64,000 nucleotides of DNA from Bemisia tabaci (lineage: Eukaryota > Arthropoda > Insecta > Hemiptera > Aleyrodidae): assembly GCF_918797505.1 (NCBI RefSeq), contig NC_092793.1:67141660-67205659 (forward strand). The letters run 5' to 3'. Numbering within the stretch: the stretch's first letter is position 1; every line of letters starts with the position of its first letter. Both the position numbers and the translations under genes were made by a program. Shown one piece after another: positions 34,917-46,791 of this stretch. The notes beneath the pieces are model-generated. The model was given only the letters and a program-made list of their open reading frames with translations. It had not been told where the DNA came from and made no database searches.

Positions 34917-35878
34917 CGGCGCCTCGGAAGCATCACAAAGTGCGGAGGGCGCTCGCGGTCTGGGTTTATTTTTTTTTTCCATCCCTCACTTCCTTGGACT
35001 TTTCAAACACTTTGTTGGAAACTTGTGAGCTAAGGCTATCCTCGTGTTCTGTTCACTCAGTAGTTTCCACTTAAACACGAAATTCATCAAACTTCAGACA
35101 CCTGCAAATTCTCTTACAGAAAACACTTTGTGCTCACAAGTAAGAGAACAACGTAATTTCTCGGCAGAAATTGACGGAAAATCTTCGTCGCAGAAGCCTC
35201 AAAATGCGTCCAAATGAGGTTAAAATACCAAAAATTTTTAGGGGGAGACTCCCGGTGTGATGTAAACACAAAGACCGACCCTGACGCAAAATTGTAACGA
35301 CGAAACACATATTTGTCTTGGATTTCAAATCAGTAGTTCATTGTGCTTTTTTGGTCGAATTTTCCGGATAAAACACGCAGGAAAGAAAGAGAGAAGTTTC
35401 AAAGTGACTTTTCATCGAAAGCAAACAAACATCAAGAAATCCATGAGATTCAACTAAAATAGATACTTTTTTCATATCTAACCTACTTTGCAAAAAGTTT
35501 CAAAGGAAAGGGCTCGCCCGTAAATTTGAGGAACATATGTACATTCCGTACATTAAGAGACTTTAGTTGACTTTATATGCTCAAACATTTGCTCATTAAT
35601 CATTATTAGGCGGAGATTAGCTTTGACCTCCAAAAACTTTTGCTCACCTGATTACATTGCTTCGTGCGAGATGCATGGGTCTCTAAATTACAAATCGTCA
35701 TCTTCCGGCAAAAGTATATCACAAGCGCCATGTAACTTTTCAAAAGCTTCCACCACCATTTTCTTTTTTCACAAAAAAATTGTTAGTTGAATCCGTTTGA
35801 AAATATCACTGAATTTTATCGGCAGCACAAAGAAAATTCAGTGAAATTTTCGGACAGCTCCGTTGAACAATTTCTGTG

Positions 35879-36831
35879 CCCTGGTAAAAATTGGCGATAG
35901 GAGCTGCGTTTCAAAACAGCATAGGCGTTCTTATAGCCGATTGAAGAAGGCGATAGAAAATCACGTGGCTGGCTGTAGAAAGTGGAAAACATACGGCCGG
36001 GCTACACGAAGCGATAAAAAATTATACAGCCGGGCTATAGTTCCTATCGCCGGGCTTTACACTTTATCGCCTGGCTGTTGCTTTTTCGCCGTCGGCTATA
36101 AAAGGCTATAAGAAATTATGTAGAAATTCGTGTGCTTTGTAAATCCATAAGTTTGTACGGAATCACCTTAATATTTACAAAACGCACATTATATTTTCCT
36201 TTACTACACATTTTTTTTCATCAATTAAAATGAAAATAATCCATGCAGAGTGTGCGAACATTTCAAAGTCATGAGTTGAAAAACGCTGACTCCACGAGAT
36301 TAAAGATTAGAGCCTAATACAAGGCGGAGCGGCGGCGCACTGGCGCCTACAAACCTAACAGAGATACTTCACGCATTGCGCAATGCGTGAAGTATCCCTG
36401 TTAGGTTTGTAGGCGCCAATGCGCGTTTCGCGCTGGCTGCCCGCCCGCCGCGCCGCGCCGCAGCGTACCACGGCGCTTGAAGCAACTATTTCACACCAGA
36501 GGTATTGCACAGTATCATACGAAATTGAAGGCGCTCCAACATATTAGGAATGGCAGGCATCCTTCAAAAGTACGGAGCTTTCCTCGCAAAATAAATCAAG
36601 ATACTACGGCCCAAAAAGAGAGCGGTAGTCCAAAAACTCACCAAGTCCTAGCATCCGTAATTAGTAACGTTTAGCATACACGTTATCGCCAGGCTGTTGC
36701 TTATTCGCCATCGGCTATAAAAGGCTATAAGAAATCGTGTTGCCGGCTATGGAAGCTATTGGAAGTCTTACAGCCGGCTGTAGGTCTATGGTATTTTGGA
36801 ACACAGATTCTACTGCCAATTTTTACCAGGG
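35879..36831. mobile_element. TIR element CCCTGGTAAAAATTGGC (953 bp) carrying an inserted repeat
   Basis: The left end CCCTGGTAAAAATTGGC and right end GCCAATTTTTACCAGGG (both allowing the next bases AG / CT) match perfectly over at least 15 bp. TG follows and precedes the ends, so the target duplication may be TG, but this is uncertain. Subterminal DNA has a direct repeat: TTCGCC-TCGGCTATAAAAGGC with CTATAAGAAAT near 36,085 and again near 36,705. The middle (about 36,170-36,670) is a copy of the family D repeat seen at 52.4-52.9 kb. Confidence 0.75.
36172..36670 (-). repeat. Family D repeat, nested, inverted relative to 52.4-52.9 kb
   Basis: The reverse complement matches 52,440-52,918 along nearly its whole length. 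It has an internal palindrome built on GGCGCCTACAAACCTA and CACGCATTGCGCAATGCGTG at about 36,343-36,412, a CG-rich CCGCGCCGCGCCGC patch, and the AAATTGAAGGCGCTCCAACAT block. It sits inside the CCCTGG element. Confidence 0.75.
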
Positions 36832-36925
36832 TGTAAAAAAATAAAATGGCGCGGAAAATTTTTAAACGTAGCATGGCGCTTGTGATACTTCGGCCTGTAG
36901 GTGACGATAATTGTCTCAGGTTTGA

Positions 36926-37567
36926 ATCGACTGATGTTAATGTACCTACTACATTATGTTGACACCGTGATGTAAGTTTCTAACATGTTCGACGTCGTTT
37001 CTCCGAAATTTTAAAAATTCACGTGTTCGGAAAGTTTAATCATTACCCTGTGCAAAGCATCATTCTTGAGAGTTTATTTAAAAGGGTCAGAAACTCAGTT
37101 CGACAACTGCGAGAGGTTCGCGACTGTCTGGGAGGCAGGTGAACGCACGTGACTGCTTGGAGAGCGATGACACGGACACCCGAGCCCGAGGGCTGGAACA
37201 GGTGTAAAGTCGGTGGTAGGTTCTCGATTCCCGGTTCCCTTGCACGGGCACGAGCCAGGTTAGGTTAGGTTCCCCACAGACCCTCCTACTTTCCACTTCC
37301 CACTTGCCCTTCGAAAAGGACCGCAGCTATTTCTTCCGTGTTGCATCCAATTACGCACAGGCACGCCCCCTCCACCCCGCGCCCACCATTTCTTCCTCAA
37401 TTCTTACCATAGCAATGATTTTAATGATCGGTGTCAGTAGAACAACGTGCGTTCATATTAATAAGGAATTGGGTAAATGTTTGCCCGATGTGGGACAACT
37501 TTGGTTCGCATCAAGTCTCCGTCGTGTCATTTTACGAGAAGCATACCTGCTTGGTTCCAGGCCTTTT
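36926..37567. other. No supported gene
   Basis: A 69-codon minus-strand frame (37,087-37,296) lies in a more balanced stretch with GGTTAGGTTAGGTT at about 37,258. No domain is recognised. Confidence 0.4.
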
Positions 37568-37660
37568 CTGCCCTCCTATGGAAAAACGTCGCGTCATTAG
37601 AACGTTCAACGTTGTCAAATTATCTCCGATAAAATACGATTTCCATAGATTCTCCTGAAA
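37568..37660 (+). mobile_element. Family A MITE left-end fragment
   Basis: CTGCCCTCCTATGGAAAAAC, then AACGTTGTCAAATTATCTCC and GATAAAATACGATTT, follow the family A left-half order with substitutions. The right end is not found. Confidence 0.6.
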
Positions 37661-38639
37661 CTGGCATCCCTTCATTTCATTTTAAATGTCATTCGTCCAA
37701 CTTTCAACTGGAAGCCCTCTATACGACGCATACCTGGTGGAACCTAATCCAAAACCTTTTCAGGGAAGTTGTTATTAGCCATTTTCTGCACATGCTCATA
37801 CCATTCTTGCATGTCTGTTGCTGGGTCGTTGCCAGATGGGCAGAAAAAGTCGCGTTTGATTCAAACGTGTCCATTTGAGACTTTGCCGAGCGTTCTTCGT
37901 GATTTTTCCGTCAATTTTTGTGAGAAACAATTTTGATTTTCGTTGTTGCTGTAGAGTTTTTAACGGTTGCTTTATCGCCTTTTATTTTTGAAGTAGGTCA
38001 GAAAATTCCCCCGTGCAGTATAATAATTATCTTATGATCTATCATTACAATATTAAGATTTGTGTCTTGGGTTGGTTTACAAATCCAGCCTCGAGGTTCA
38101 TGATGCATGTTACACACCATACCTGAAAAATGGATCAATGGCTCTTGTTTTTTCAACTAAGCTTCTTACAGCACTGAGCGGGTTGAGCTCTAAGTAATTT
38201 TTTTTACTCTAAATGACGGAGAAAATCGATTTTGAAGTCGCCAAAATTTGGAGCTGAAACTGAGAATTGAAACTGAAAGAGAGAATTCTTACTTTGGTGA
38301 TGGACATAGTTTTAAATGAAAACTTTATAACCATCTAGGCAAAGCGTCAAGCGGGGTAAAGTAAACCGAAAAATTCATCATTCATTTAGGGTAGACGTTT
38401 TTTAGAAGCTACGGATATGGTATGCTTCGCAACAATAGGTGGCTTGAGAAAGCACGCCAACAGGTGCAATTACGAAGATGTATTTGAACTGTTGAAATTA
38501 AATGGGGTGGCCACACTTGAAAACATCCAACATGGATGTAAGCCACAATCTAGGCGTCGGGCATGACGAAAGTAAAAGTCAATTAATGATAATGGATGCC
38601 CATTTTACCCATAAACGAAGGACAGAAAGTTTACCGACC
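37661..38639. other. No supported gene
   Basis: AT-rich sequence with no recognised motif. A 74-codon ATG frame begins at 38,502 and runs into the tandem repeat that follows; it is unrecognised and probably chance. Confidence 0.45.
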
Positions 38640-38895
38640 ATCACGGCAGAACTGCACGCAACTATTCATGCTCTCAGGTCGCTCACATTGCCATCACGGT
38701 TATTGAAGGCGCACTCGACAGAATGAAAGACACGCAGTGGGGTGTGTAATCAACGTTTGTTCCTAGCCGGGCAGGAGCGAAAGTGGTAAAGCTACTCCGA
38801 GCAACTATTCGTGCTCTCAAGCAGCTCAAATTGCCATCACGGTTGTTGAAGGCGAACTTGACGGAATGAAAGGCACGCAGTGAGGAGAGTTATCG
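38640..38895 (+). repeat. Tandem duplication, 143-bp offset
   Basis: AACTATTC-TGCTCTCA, TTGCCATCACGGTT-TTGAAGG, and AATGAAAG-CACGCAGTG occur twice with the same order and spacing, 143 bases apart. The copies differ by scattered substitutions. Confidence 0.8.
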
Positions 38896-39016
38896 ACGTG
38901 CATTCGTTAGCTGCGTGCGGTTATTCATTTTTTTTATGTATTCATCGTTATTATTCAGATGTCTGCATGAAATGTTGGCTGATATGCGCAAAATGTAGCG
39001 TCCTTTGTGAAGTACG

Positions 39017-39081
39017 AATAAACAGCTAATCCTTAAAAAAAAAAAATAAAAATAAAAAAAAAAAAATAAATAAATAAAAAC
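39017..39081 (+). mobile_element. Retroposed 3' end: AATAAA signal plus A-rich tail
   Basis: AATAAA at 39,017-39,022 is followed 12 bases later by a 45-base tract of A runs broken by single T. This is the usual 3' end of a reverse-transcribed RNA, either a LINE/SINE or a processed copy. The upstream body cannot be identified, so the source is unknown. Confidence 0.5.
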
Positions 39082-39599
39082 TCTCAAAGACGCTCCATTC
39101 AAAAATGACGACGGCGAGTAGTAGGAGCAGGCATGGAAATCTGCTGATATCGGACGAATCTCTACTGATATCAGTTGAATCTCTAATTATGTGAGGATTG
39201 AATGTGCTGATACCGGTAGAATTCTACTAGTTTTTGTTTGATTCATAAGCGTGAGTGGAAATCCAGCCCATATCAGGACATACCTACGTTGAATCTACGA
39301 TATCTGATAACTCTACAACCGCTCAATCAACGCATCCAAATGAGGCGATGCACTTCTAGCTAATGAGGAAATTTTAAGTAGGTACTGGTGGGGGCTGAAT
39401 TATTTCTACGTGAGAACACTCTTACGATACGGGTAGAATTTCCACTGATGGGTGTTGGCCTACTCAGACTCACCGTAGCTTAGCACGTATGTGACTGTGG
39501 CTCACCTGAGGAAGTATCCAATTGTGAGAGCGCGTCGGAAAGAACCATTCCTCATAGATCAGGACACACTAACACACTATGACACACTGCTGGACCACC
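39082..39599. other. No supported gene
   Basis: CTGATATC and GTTGAATCT words recur between 39,140 and 39,290 without forming a regular array. Nothing else. Confidence 0.45.
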
Positions 39600-40189
39600 A
39601 CTTATGCCATTTCACCGACGGGTGAGGCGAGAAGCACACTGGAACTTACGATCACTTATCCGCGCGGGAGCGGGGGAAAAGAAAAACACTCTTCACCGAA
39701 CTCGGTTGAAAATATGCACTGACATTGCGGGCGGGCGAGGTAAAAAACACGGGACGCTCGGGCAAGACAGCGGCTCAGGTGCTACTAACACAAAAGCGGA
39801 GCCGGTCCCCGACTCCGGCTCGCCAAGAGTTGCCGGGCATTCTCTCCGTTCTTCGTCTCGCTCCCGGCCCCCCGGCCCCCGACCCCCGTCTCTTCACCTC
39901 CTCCTTTTCCAGGCTCACCTGGCTCCCTCTCCCGAGTCCAGGGAGCCTCGTCGTCGCCGTCCGCGTCTCTCTGGAATTGTCCGGAATTATTTCGAGCCTC
40001 CGCGGCGGGCTGCGTCCACGCCCGCGCTGGTCCTCCTGGTAGCCAGCCCCCCCCCCCCCCCCCCCCTCCTCCTGTTGGCAGTGCACGAGAGCCAAAATGC
40101 TGGCTTCCTACACACCACGACGCGCGACGCGACGGTGTCACGGTATCGTGCCGCGAGCGCAGCCGAAGGAGCGCGACAGAGCAGGACAG
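39600..40189 (+). other. CpG-rich stretch, possible 5' exon ending in a splice donor
   Basis: From about 39,640 to 40,189 GC and CpG content rise sharply. The plus strand is open for more than 190 codons (39,604 onward; Arg/Pro/Ser-rich), but the minus strand is open too, so the frame is not evidence of coding. The end GCAGGACAG-GTGAGT at 40,189/40,190 is a consensus 5' splice site. It could be a promoter or untranslated first exon. A family A MITE begins 30 bases later, in what would be intron 1. A run of 20 C interrupts it at 40,047-40,066. Confidence 0.3.
40047..40066 (+). repeat. Poly-C tract (20 C)
   Basis: An uninterrupted run of 20 cytosines inside the CpG-rich stretch; it encodes a spurious proline run on the plus strand and glycine run on the minus strand. 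Confidence 0.9.
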
Positions 40190-40218
40190 GTGAGTTGCCT
40201 AGGAGGAGGACAGCAAGT

Positions 40219-40471
40219 CTGCCGTGGTAAGGAAGAACGCCGTATGAACCTTCAGGCGTTGCCAAATTGCCTCTGGCAAATCACTCATTTTCAGGAAATT
40301 TTTTGAATATTTTTCTGCCTATTTCTCAGATAATTTAGTCCCCGAATTCACCCACAGTTCCTGAAAATTTCAAGGAAAGATATTCATAACTTTCCTCAAA
40401 AATGAACATTTTATCGAAGGAAATTTGGTAACTCTCGAATGTTCATCCGGCGTCCTTCCTTAGCAAGGCAG
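40219..40471. mobile_element. Family A MITE copy 5 (253 bp, TSD AAGT)
   Basis: CTGCCGTGGTAAGGAAGAAC on the left, GTCCTTCCTTAGCAAGGCAG on the right, AAGT at 40,215-40,218 and 40,472-40,475. The interior closely follows copy 1 at 9,168, sharing AATGAACATTTTATCGAA and CTCTCGAATGTTCAT, so these two form a subfamily. Confidence 0.92.
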
Positions 40472-40597
40472 AAGTACTCTGTAAAAAAAGAGTTGTGGAT
40501 TTTACCATCAGCATGGTGCATTTTGGAGTATTGATTTTTACACAAGGTGATTTACTGTAGGGTGAATTTCACCGGACGTCGGGTAGCATTTTGACGG

Positions 40598-40815
40598 CGA
40601 AACTCCCAAACCACGTATCTGGGTATTGCGACGTTGCAGACTTCCTGTCATACTTTATTTCTGAAATAGCAAATTACTAAACGGCAATTCTGAAAGATTT
40701 TCTTGATTTTCCTTCTACGAGGAAATACTATGAAAACTTCAAAGAATGATGTTGATTTGTTCGCTCCTAAAAATATAAAATAGGGGGAGAGATTTTAAAA
40801 CGCAGCAAACGAGAT
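40598..40815 (-). mobile_element. Family B MITE, inverted and diverged
   Basis: GACGGCGAAACTCCCAAACC, then ACGTATCTGG, GCGACGTTGCAGACTTCCTG and TCATACTTTATTT follow the right-to-left order of the intact copies. The other end is recognisable as AAACGCAGCAAACGAGAT. The TA sites are lost. Confidence 0.65.
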
Positions 40816-42172
40816 TGACACAGCCACCACACAACCGCCATCGATTTACCATCCTTATGGTGGATGCTATTAGAATTATGGTCTATGCGGCGGTGTCCGT
40901 TGGTGATTTCCGTACGGCCGCTCGAGCCATGCAATTTTCCTCCATGTAAAAAATGGAAATTTTTGAGAACATTAACCCACATTTTGTCAATGCAAGTATT
41001 TAAACTTAAAATTACGCTGATATCAGGGAGCTGTTGGAATGTTGCATGATCCAGGGATTGCCTTGGAAGTAGGCGTCATCGAGTAGATTTCAGCGAAAAA
41101 CGCGTTCTCGCCCTTAAAGCGCAAAACAACTATTTTGACGGATGGATAGGGACTGAAGGGTGGCACAATGAAATAACGATTTTCGTTAGCTTAGAGTCCA
41201 TGCGCTTATATTTCTTGAGCTTTCCAAGCCAGAATTTTTGCTAGAATCATGGGTGCCGGTAGCCACCTCCGCACAAAGTCTAAACACGGCAACGATGGAA
41301 GCGGTCTGAAGAAAAACTCATTATTGCGTTGGATTCCTCTGGAATTTAGAGAATACATTGACATACATTGTGAATGAATTGAATTTTACAGGTACGATAT
41401 TTTTAACAACATTGAATTCATATACTTGGAATTGTAGGAATGCGTCAGAAGTAAATAGAGTTTTTCGCTCAAAGGAACATCTGATTTCACCGATATTTTA
41501 TTCTATGTTCGCTCTTGAGTGACGTAAGGCACATGCGGGTGAGAGGTGGAGCATGATTGCCTAACGAACCTATTTGAAGGAGGATGACAGGGGGAGAAGG
41601 GACCTGACATGGGAAAGGGAGAGGTATGAAAAACGAAAATTAGAAACAGCTTGCCTGACGTAATTTATGGACGGGTCATTACTTCTACGAATGAGCCACT
41701 TACTGCATTGTGTTCATTGCAAATGCCCCCTTTTTTATTCTCACTATAAGAAGAATTATAGTTTTCTGGTATGCCTAGTCTTTGAAGTAAAATGAGCCAT
41801 TGTTTCATTTAATTTACAACCATGACGAAGACTGACTGACTGTGCCGACGTTCAAAGCGTAACGCCTGCAACCTTGCGAGCAACAACAAGTATTACCGCT
41901 AGCGTGTTGTCTGTCTTACATATGCACTAAATTGAAGGCGCATTTCTGTCTCGTGCGCTAACTACATGGTCGCAGCCGTCATTGTCGTCAGCGCGAGCGC
42001 GACACCGTGCAAAGTACCGCTTTGAACTGTTCCACACGAAATTTCTCATGGGCGAGAGAGTTTTTTTTTTTTCATTTTGATCTTATCCAAACAACATGAA
42101 AAACCGTCTGAAATGTTTTAGTCCAACAGAGAACATAGTCGTGAAACAACAAAATTTTTCCGTTTTTTTCTT

Positions 42173-42213
<41 letters not shown>

Positions 42214-42557
42214 GCGATTCTGAACAACCAATGAGAGAGCAACTTCCAATTTTGCAGTTGTTGTATATCAATGTTAGTTGCTATAGGGGCTCCCAAATTT
42301 TGCGCGAGAAAATAAGCCCCGATCCCACAACACAAAACAGTAAATACCGATATTGCCATTTGGCCGATATGTTAGCATCAGTATGCCTACAATAAGCCTC
42401 TTTCCTTCGCGTCATGCCAGCGGTTGATGCATGGAATTGCAACGATTTTTAATGAGAAATCCGAGACTGAGCTTAAATTTTGGATATCATGCGTTTTGAG
42501 TCAAATTTTCGAAATTCGAAAATCCAAAAAGGCGGATGTAGCCGAAAATGCTAAAGC

Positions 42558-42588
<31 letters not shown>

Positions 42589-43220
42589 TCCATTTTTGTG
42601 AAACCTAGACGGAGACTTCAAACTTGCTCCGTTTGTTTCCTAAATTAACATACTCTCAGCTCGTATAAAATTGATATGGGCGCGCTCTTCAACACGTAAG
42701 TGTTCAAATTGTAGGAGAAAATAAAAAAGAAAAACATATTCAAGTGTCAAGTGAAAGAAAATGAATAAAAATTAAATGAAAAAAAAAAAATGTTTCAATC
42801 CGGTTTACATGTTGTTACGTAACTCTGGACTCCCCCCTCCCCTAATCCTTCATTACTCTCAGTCACAAAATTATACAAACTCACCCACCCCTTATAGCGT
42901 TACGTAATTTATGGAGAGCCCCTGATTCAAAACCAGCACTTTGGACCCATCTTGATTTGACAATGTGAAGAGAACTATTTTTCTTTGGAAGGATTTTCGC
43001 CGAAGTTTTCAAAGTTCTCAAAGCAAAGAAGTTTAAAAAAGTGTGGGCGATTCCGGCTAATTTGTTTGTATACCTAATTTCTTGCTCACGCAAACCATTA
43101 GAGCACAATGTTTTGCCTTCAGATCGACGGATCGCTGTGTGTACGCGCGAGACAGTCAAATTGCCTAGTGACAAGGAGTTTTATTATGATGTGTTTCGAT
43201 GCAAGTACATACCTGCATTT
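40816..43220. other. No supported gene
   Basis: Poly-T tracts lie at about 42,173-42,210 and 42,561-42,587, both possible A-tails of minus-strand retroposons. Palindromic TTACGTAA words at about 42,814 and 42,898 bracket a C-rich segment and belong to the repeat style noted near 55.7 and 59.4 kb. No coding region supported. Confidence 0.5.
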
Positions 43221-43945
43221 TAAAAGCATAGTTGCCTCTCTACACATCCAACGTTGGTGTTAACCGAAATGATTACTGGTTTACAGTCTCCACCAGGATT
43301 ATATTTTTTGGAGGGGGGGGGGGGGGATTTTTTCTTGAATTAGGTAACACTAGGAGTTTAATTTTTCTATTTCGTTCTCATGCGAGTTCAGAGTTCGATT
43401 CAGTCCCTCTTGACCTTGACAAGCGATATGAGATTCTATCAATTTAGAATTTAGATTCCTCATTAGATCTGTTAGCCAAGTCAAATGCTTTAAATCGCCT
43501 TCAAGTCATGAGAATATACGAGAGAGTATACATGCGTACAAGTGGCTCATAAACACTTACGCACGAAGCTGCATTTCAAATCGTTATCGTCTCTCTAAAA
43601 ATTCAACGTGGGCGCTAAAACTAAATGATTATACTGGTTTACAGTTTCCACCAGAAGTGCAACTTTTTTTGGCTTTTATTTTTATATGAAAAATAGAATT
43701 CTAATATGTGTATTCAAAATTTTGTCTAATGCCAATTTGATAGATAGGATTCAGTCCCCCCTTGACGAGCGATATGAGTGAACTTATTGAATTCATATGG
43801 ATTCCCCATCAGATTTGCATTTGCTCAATGCTCACTCAGTCAGAATCTTTAAATCGCCTTCAAATCACAATAATACAAAAGTGCATGCGTGCGTGCAAGT
43901 AGCTGCAATGTTCTAAGTAATCTGCATTTCAAAGCGTTGTAGAGT
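43221..43945 (+). repeat. Tandem duplication, 358-bp offset
   Basis: ATGATT-ACTGGTTTACAGT-TCCACCAG, TCAGTCC-C-TTGAC-AGCGATATGAG, TTTAAATCGCCTTCAA and TGCATTTCAAA-CGTT occur in the same order in two adjacent units. A third partial copy (TCGAATCGCCTTCAAATCAC and ACGCGCACAAGTCGCTCAT) appears at about 48,285-48,355. The first unit has gained a 14-G run at 43,313. Confidence 0.8.
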
Positions 43946-46783
43946 AGAGGGGAGTATTAAAAACACCAAATATGTTGAGCTGTGCTCCTCGGACTTCGGC
44001 AACGGTAATTAATAACGATTCTTGGTTGTTAATATTCCTAATAGCCCCTTACACCGGTTGTTTATGTATGTAGCATTGTAACATAGTCCCTACTCCTTAC
44101 GCGGAAGGTATTCCTACGCGGTAAAGCGCGCCATTGATGCCGCATTGTGATTCGCCGGCATGCCGTCGTTAGAAAGTAATCCCGTCACCTGTTACATCCA
44201 GATTTCTGAACCCTTCTAGCCCTGATCTTACTTGATTGTTCTGCGTTTGGATTTCAAATTCTTGAGAAAGGTTTTCCAGCACTGAATCTCTCGGATTATT
44301 CTGCCGTTTATATCCATCGCCACGAGTAATCTACGCCAAACCATCTTTGCTGTAGCAGGTAAAATTACCTAATAAACTACATCTCCCCCCTGGTTCTCCC
44401 CCGAAAATGGAAGGCCCCATTTTCCCAAGCTCGTAGCCATAAGTTGTAGTTTCATCGAAATTAAGTGCATTTAACTCCGTGTGTCACCCCTTTTTACTTG
44501 TCAGGGATTTTCTGAAGAGTCTGCTGAGAATCGACCCTCTTTTTGCCCTGAAACTAACCACATTTTCCCTGATTGTCCTACCCTAGGTGATGTTAGGCAG
44601 GCCACTTTTGACTGGGGAAACCTTTCTTAACGGCTGAATGAGCACGGTATGTCACCCGAGGATGATGCTTAAGTTGTTTCCACACACTTTAAATCAATGG
44701 TAAGCTGATCTAATTCCTGCACATCGACTTATATTTTCTGATTTTACATGATGCATCTATTACATTTTCTGCATCCATCCACATGGCCCCATCTACCCTA
44801 GTTTTAGGCCTATTTTCAGGTCTCCTGCTAGGTCTAATTATGCAGCCTACTTTATTTCATTTATGTAATGTATCTCAGACTCGATTTCAATCTACTATCA
44901 ATTTTCATGCCGTTATCTATATGGTCCTACCTAAGCTGCGATGGCTATTTAATGATTTTGGACCACCCGTTCAGGTGTGCGGACTTCCCTGTCAGTGTCA
45001 ACTAGCCCTAGGAATCCTTTCTGAAAGCTGTCACTCTAAAATTCCAAGTTTATTTCCCATGTGCTTTCAAGCATGGTTTTATTTACAAAATTATTGGAGA
45101 TGCTTGGCATCTCTGGAGTAAGTTGAATGAACAGGCCCCAGTAATTGATTACACCTGGTTTGTTCTGAGGCTCCGCCTCCTGGACCTGGATCCTACCCTC
45201 CTTCCCTTCCTTCAGTAACCCACTTGTCCTCTCCCCATGTTGTCCTTTCCTTTACCACTTTACCAGAGTCTCACCCTAACCTCAACCTCTGAAAACAGTA
45301 AGAGGAGGAGTTTATCAGTAGACATAAAGGCTGTTAGGCTATTTTGCATTCTAGTTATTGTGTTTTAGCTTTCGTAGTAATCCATCCTGTTTGCCTTTCT
45401 GCTCATGAAGTCATTTTCTTCTAAGAATTCATTTGATTAAAGAGATAACTACTGTTTACTGTTCAGAGCACTAGTTTGCTTTAACGCAGTCCATTTTCCT
45501 TTTTTTAGTTTATCTTACCGAGAGAGTGAAGCCCATTTACGCTTAGTGTCAGAATATCACTCCAAGTTTTTCTGTGCGTTTCCGTTAATAGTCTTTTAAG
45601 AACATGATGGTCTGGATTAAAATGGCAGTTTTTATAATCCCTTCAAGGGAGTGGATGCTTATATTGATGCACAACCCTCTCAGGTCTCCTTGAGGAATAC
45701 TGCATCCATAATGGAACACGTCCCTCTCAAGAATTCACAGCCCTTCAATCAAAGCAATGCCACTATCACATCATGTTGCGAGGTTCCTAACAGGCGCCAA
45801 AAACCTAACCCTATGAATGTACCCCTTTGAAAAACTAAAACTTGTGATCCAGATTGGAGTGGGAGCCACACTAACAGAAAATTGAGTTTATTGCCACCTT
45901 TCCCCCCCAGGAAGCAGTTAAGAGGTTGATCATACTTAGACTATAATTTAAGACATGCTCGAAACAATTTTAGTTAAATACTTTGGTTTGAAAATGTGGC
46001 CTAGATTGTGAACGTCATGCCCCTTTCATCATTCTCTGTTAATTCGCTCTTTAATGTGCAGACAGTATACTCATATGCATTTAGTGTGACGTCGCATCTT
46101 GCTTTAATTTCAATATCTCAAAGTCAAAATGTGCCCCAACAAATGAACTCAACGTTCGTTCGAAGACTAAGTATTATGTCACGAGCTTAGTATACTATCA
46201 ATTCTTGTGAATGTGGTCTCAAACGTTTTGGAAAATGACTAGCTTTCACAATTTTATGGTCCCACAGATTAATGTTTTAGTTTTAGGCTAGTTTTAGCAT
46301 TCATTCATCAATTGTTCGTTTTGGAGATTATGTTTGTTTTTTGGGGCACATTTCGATTTTCGAGATATTGAACCAACAATATCGCTCCGTGACGTCACCA
46401 CTGAATGTGTCTATTTATGAAGGCTCATGTCACCCTGCCTGCTTGACCCTGCCCACAATTGATGGAACTTTGTCTTTGTCTTATTGGACAATGTTTCACA
46501 GCTGTTTCAAAGTGGCCATGAGTCCAGATTTAGGTGTGGAAAAATTCCAGTATCTGCTAAATGCTCTGTCAAAAGAATGATTAAATTTGATCTAAACCCT
46601 TGAGTTTACAGCAGAAAACTACTATGAGACATGATCTGCACCTGTAATCAAAGCAAATATAGTCATTTGCCCTATCAAAATAACAACAGTCAGTCCAACT
46701 TCTATGCTGAAATGCACAAACATATGAATGCTGTAGCCTCCTCGAAATACCCTGCAGAGACTTTCTCTGCAATGCTAGTCACA
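43946..46783. other. Pyrimidine-rich stretch without firm gene
   Basis: From about 44.2 to 46.7 kb the plus strand is T/C-rich with texture like a long untranslated region or intron. A 112-codon ATG frame at 44,783-45,121 starts with a hydrophobic leader (LVLGLFSGLLLGLIM), but the segment TTTATTTCATTTAT...CATCAATTTTCAT recurs near 47,950. That suggests repeat-derived sequence, so I do not call a gene. Confidence 0.35.
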
Positions 46784-46791
46784 GTACCTAA

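Larger units (their letters stand above)
32055..35679. other. No supported gene
   Basis: Contains 13 C at about 32,592-32,604, a GGCTCGGGGCTCGGGG repeat near 33,067, an AGGT microsatellite (33,621-33,639) and 17 G at 34,900-34,916. A TATA-like motif after a GC box is listed separately. Open frames are short and unremarkable. Confidence 0.5.
35680..36925. mobile_element. Outer foldback element interrupted by inner elements
   Basis: The arm at about 35,685-35,770 (ATCGTCA, AAGTATATCACAAGCGCCAT, CCATTTTC) is inverted at about 36,843-36,920 (AAAATGG, ATGGCGCTTGTGATACTT, TGACGAT). Between the arms lies a second complete element (35,879-36,831). This is therefore an old inverted-repeat element into which another transposon inserted. 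The left arm also holds a hairpin TCACTGAATTTT/AAAATTCAGTGA (35,809-35,853). Confidence 0.65.

Noticed and set aside
38502..38726. 74-codon ATG frame
   Set aside because: It runs into the 143-bp tandem duplication and has no recognisable domain or splice context.
39604..40265. A 208-codon frame and its opposing 118/92-codon frames
   Set aside because: All frames over the CpG-rich block are open because of composition, and they include runs of proline or glycine from a 20-C homopolymer.
44783..45121. 112-codon frame with hydrophobic leader
   Set aside because: Part of the sequence recurs near 47.95 kb, codon composition matches the pyrimidine-rich background, and no domain is recognisable.
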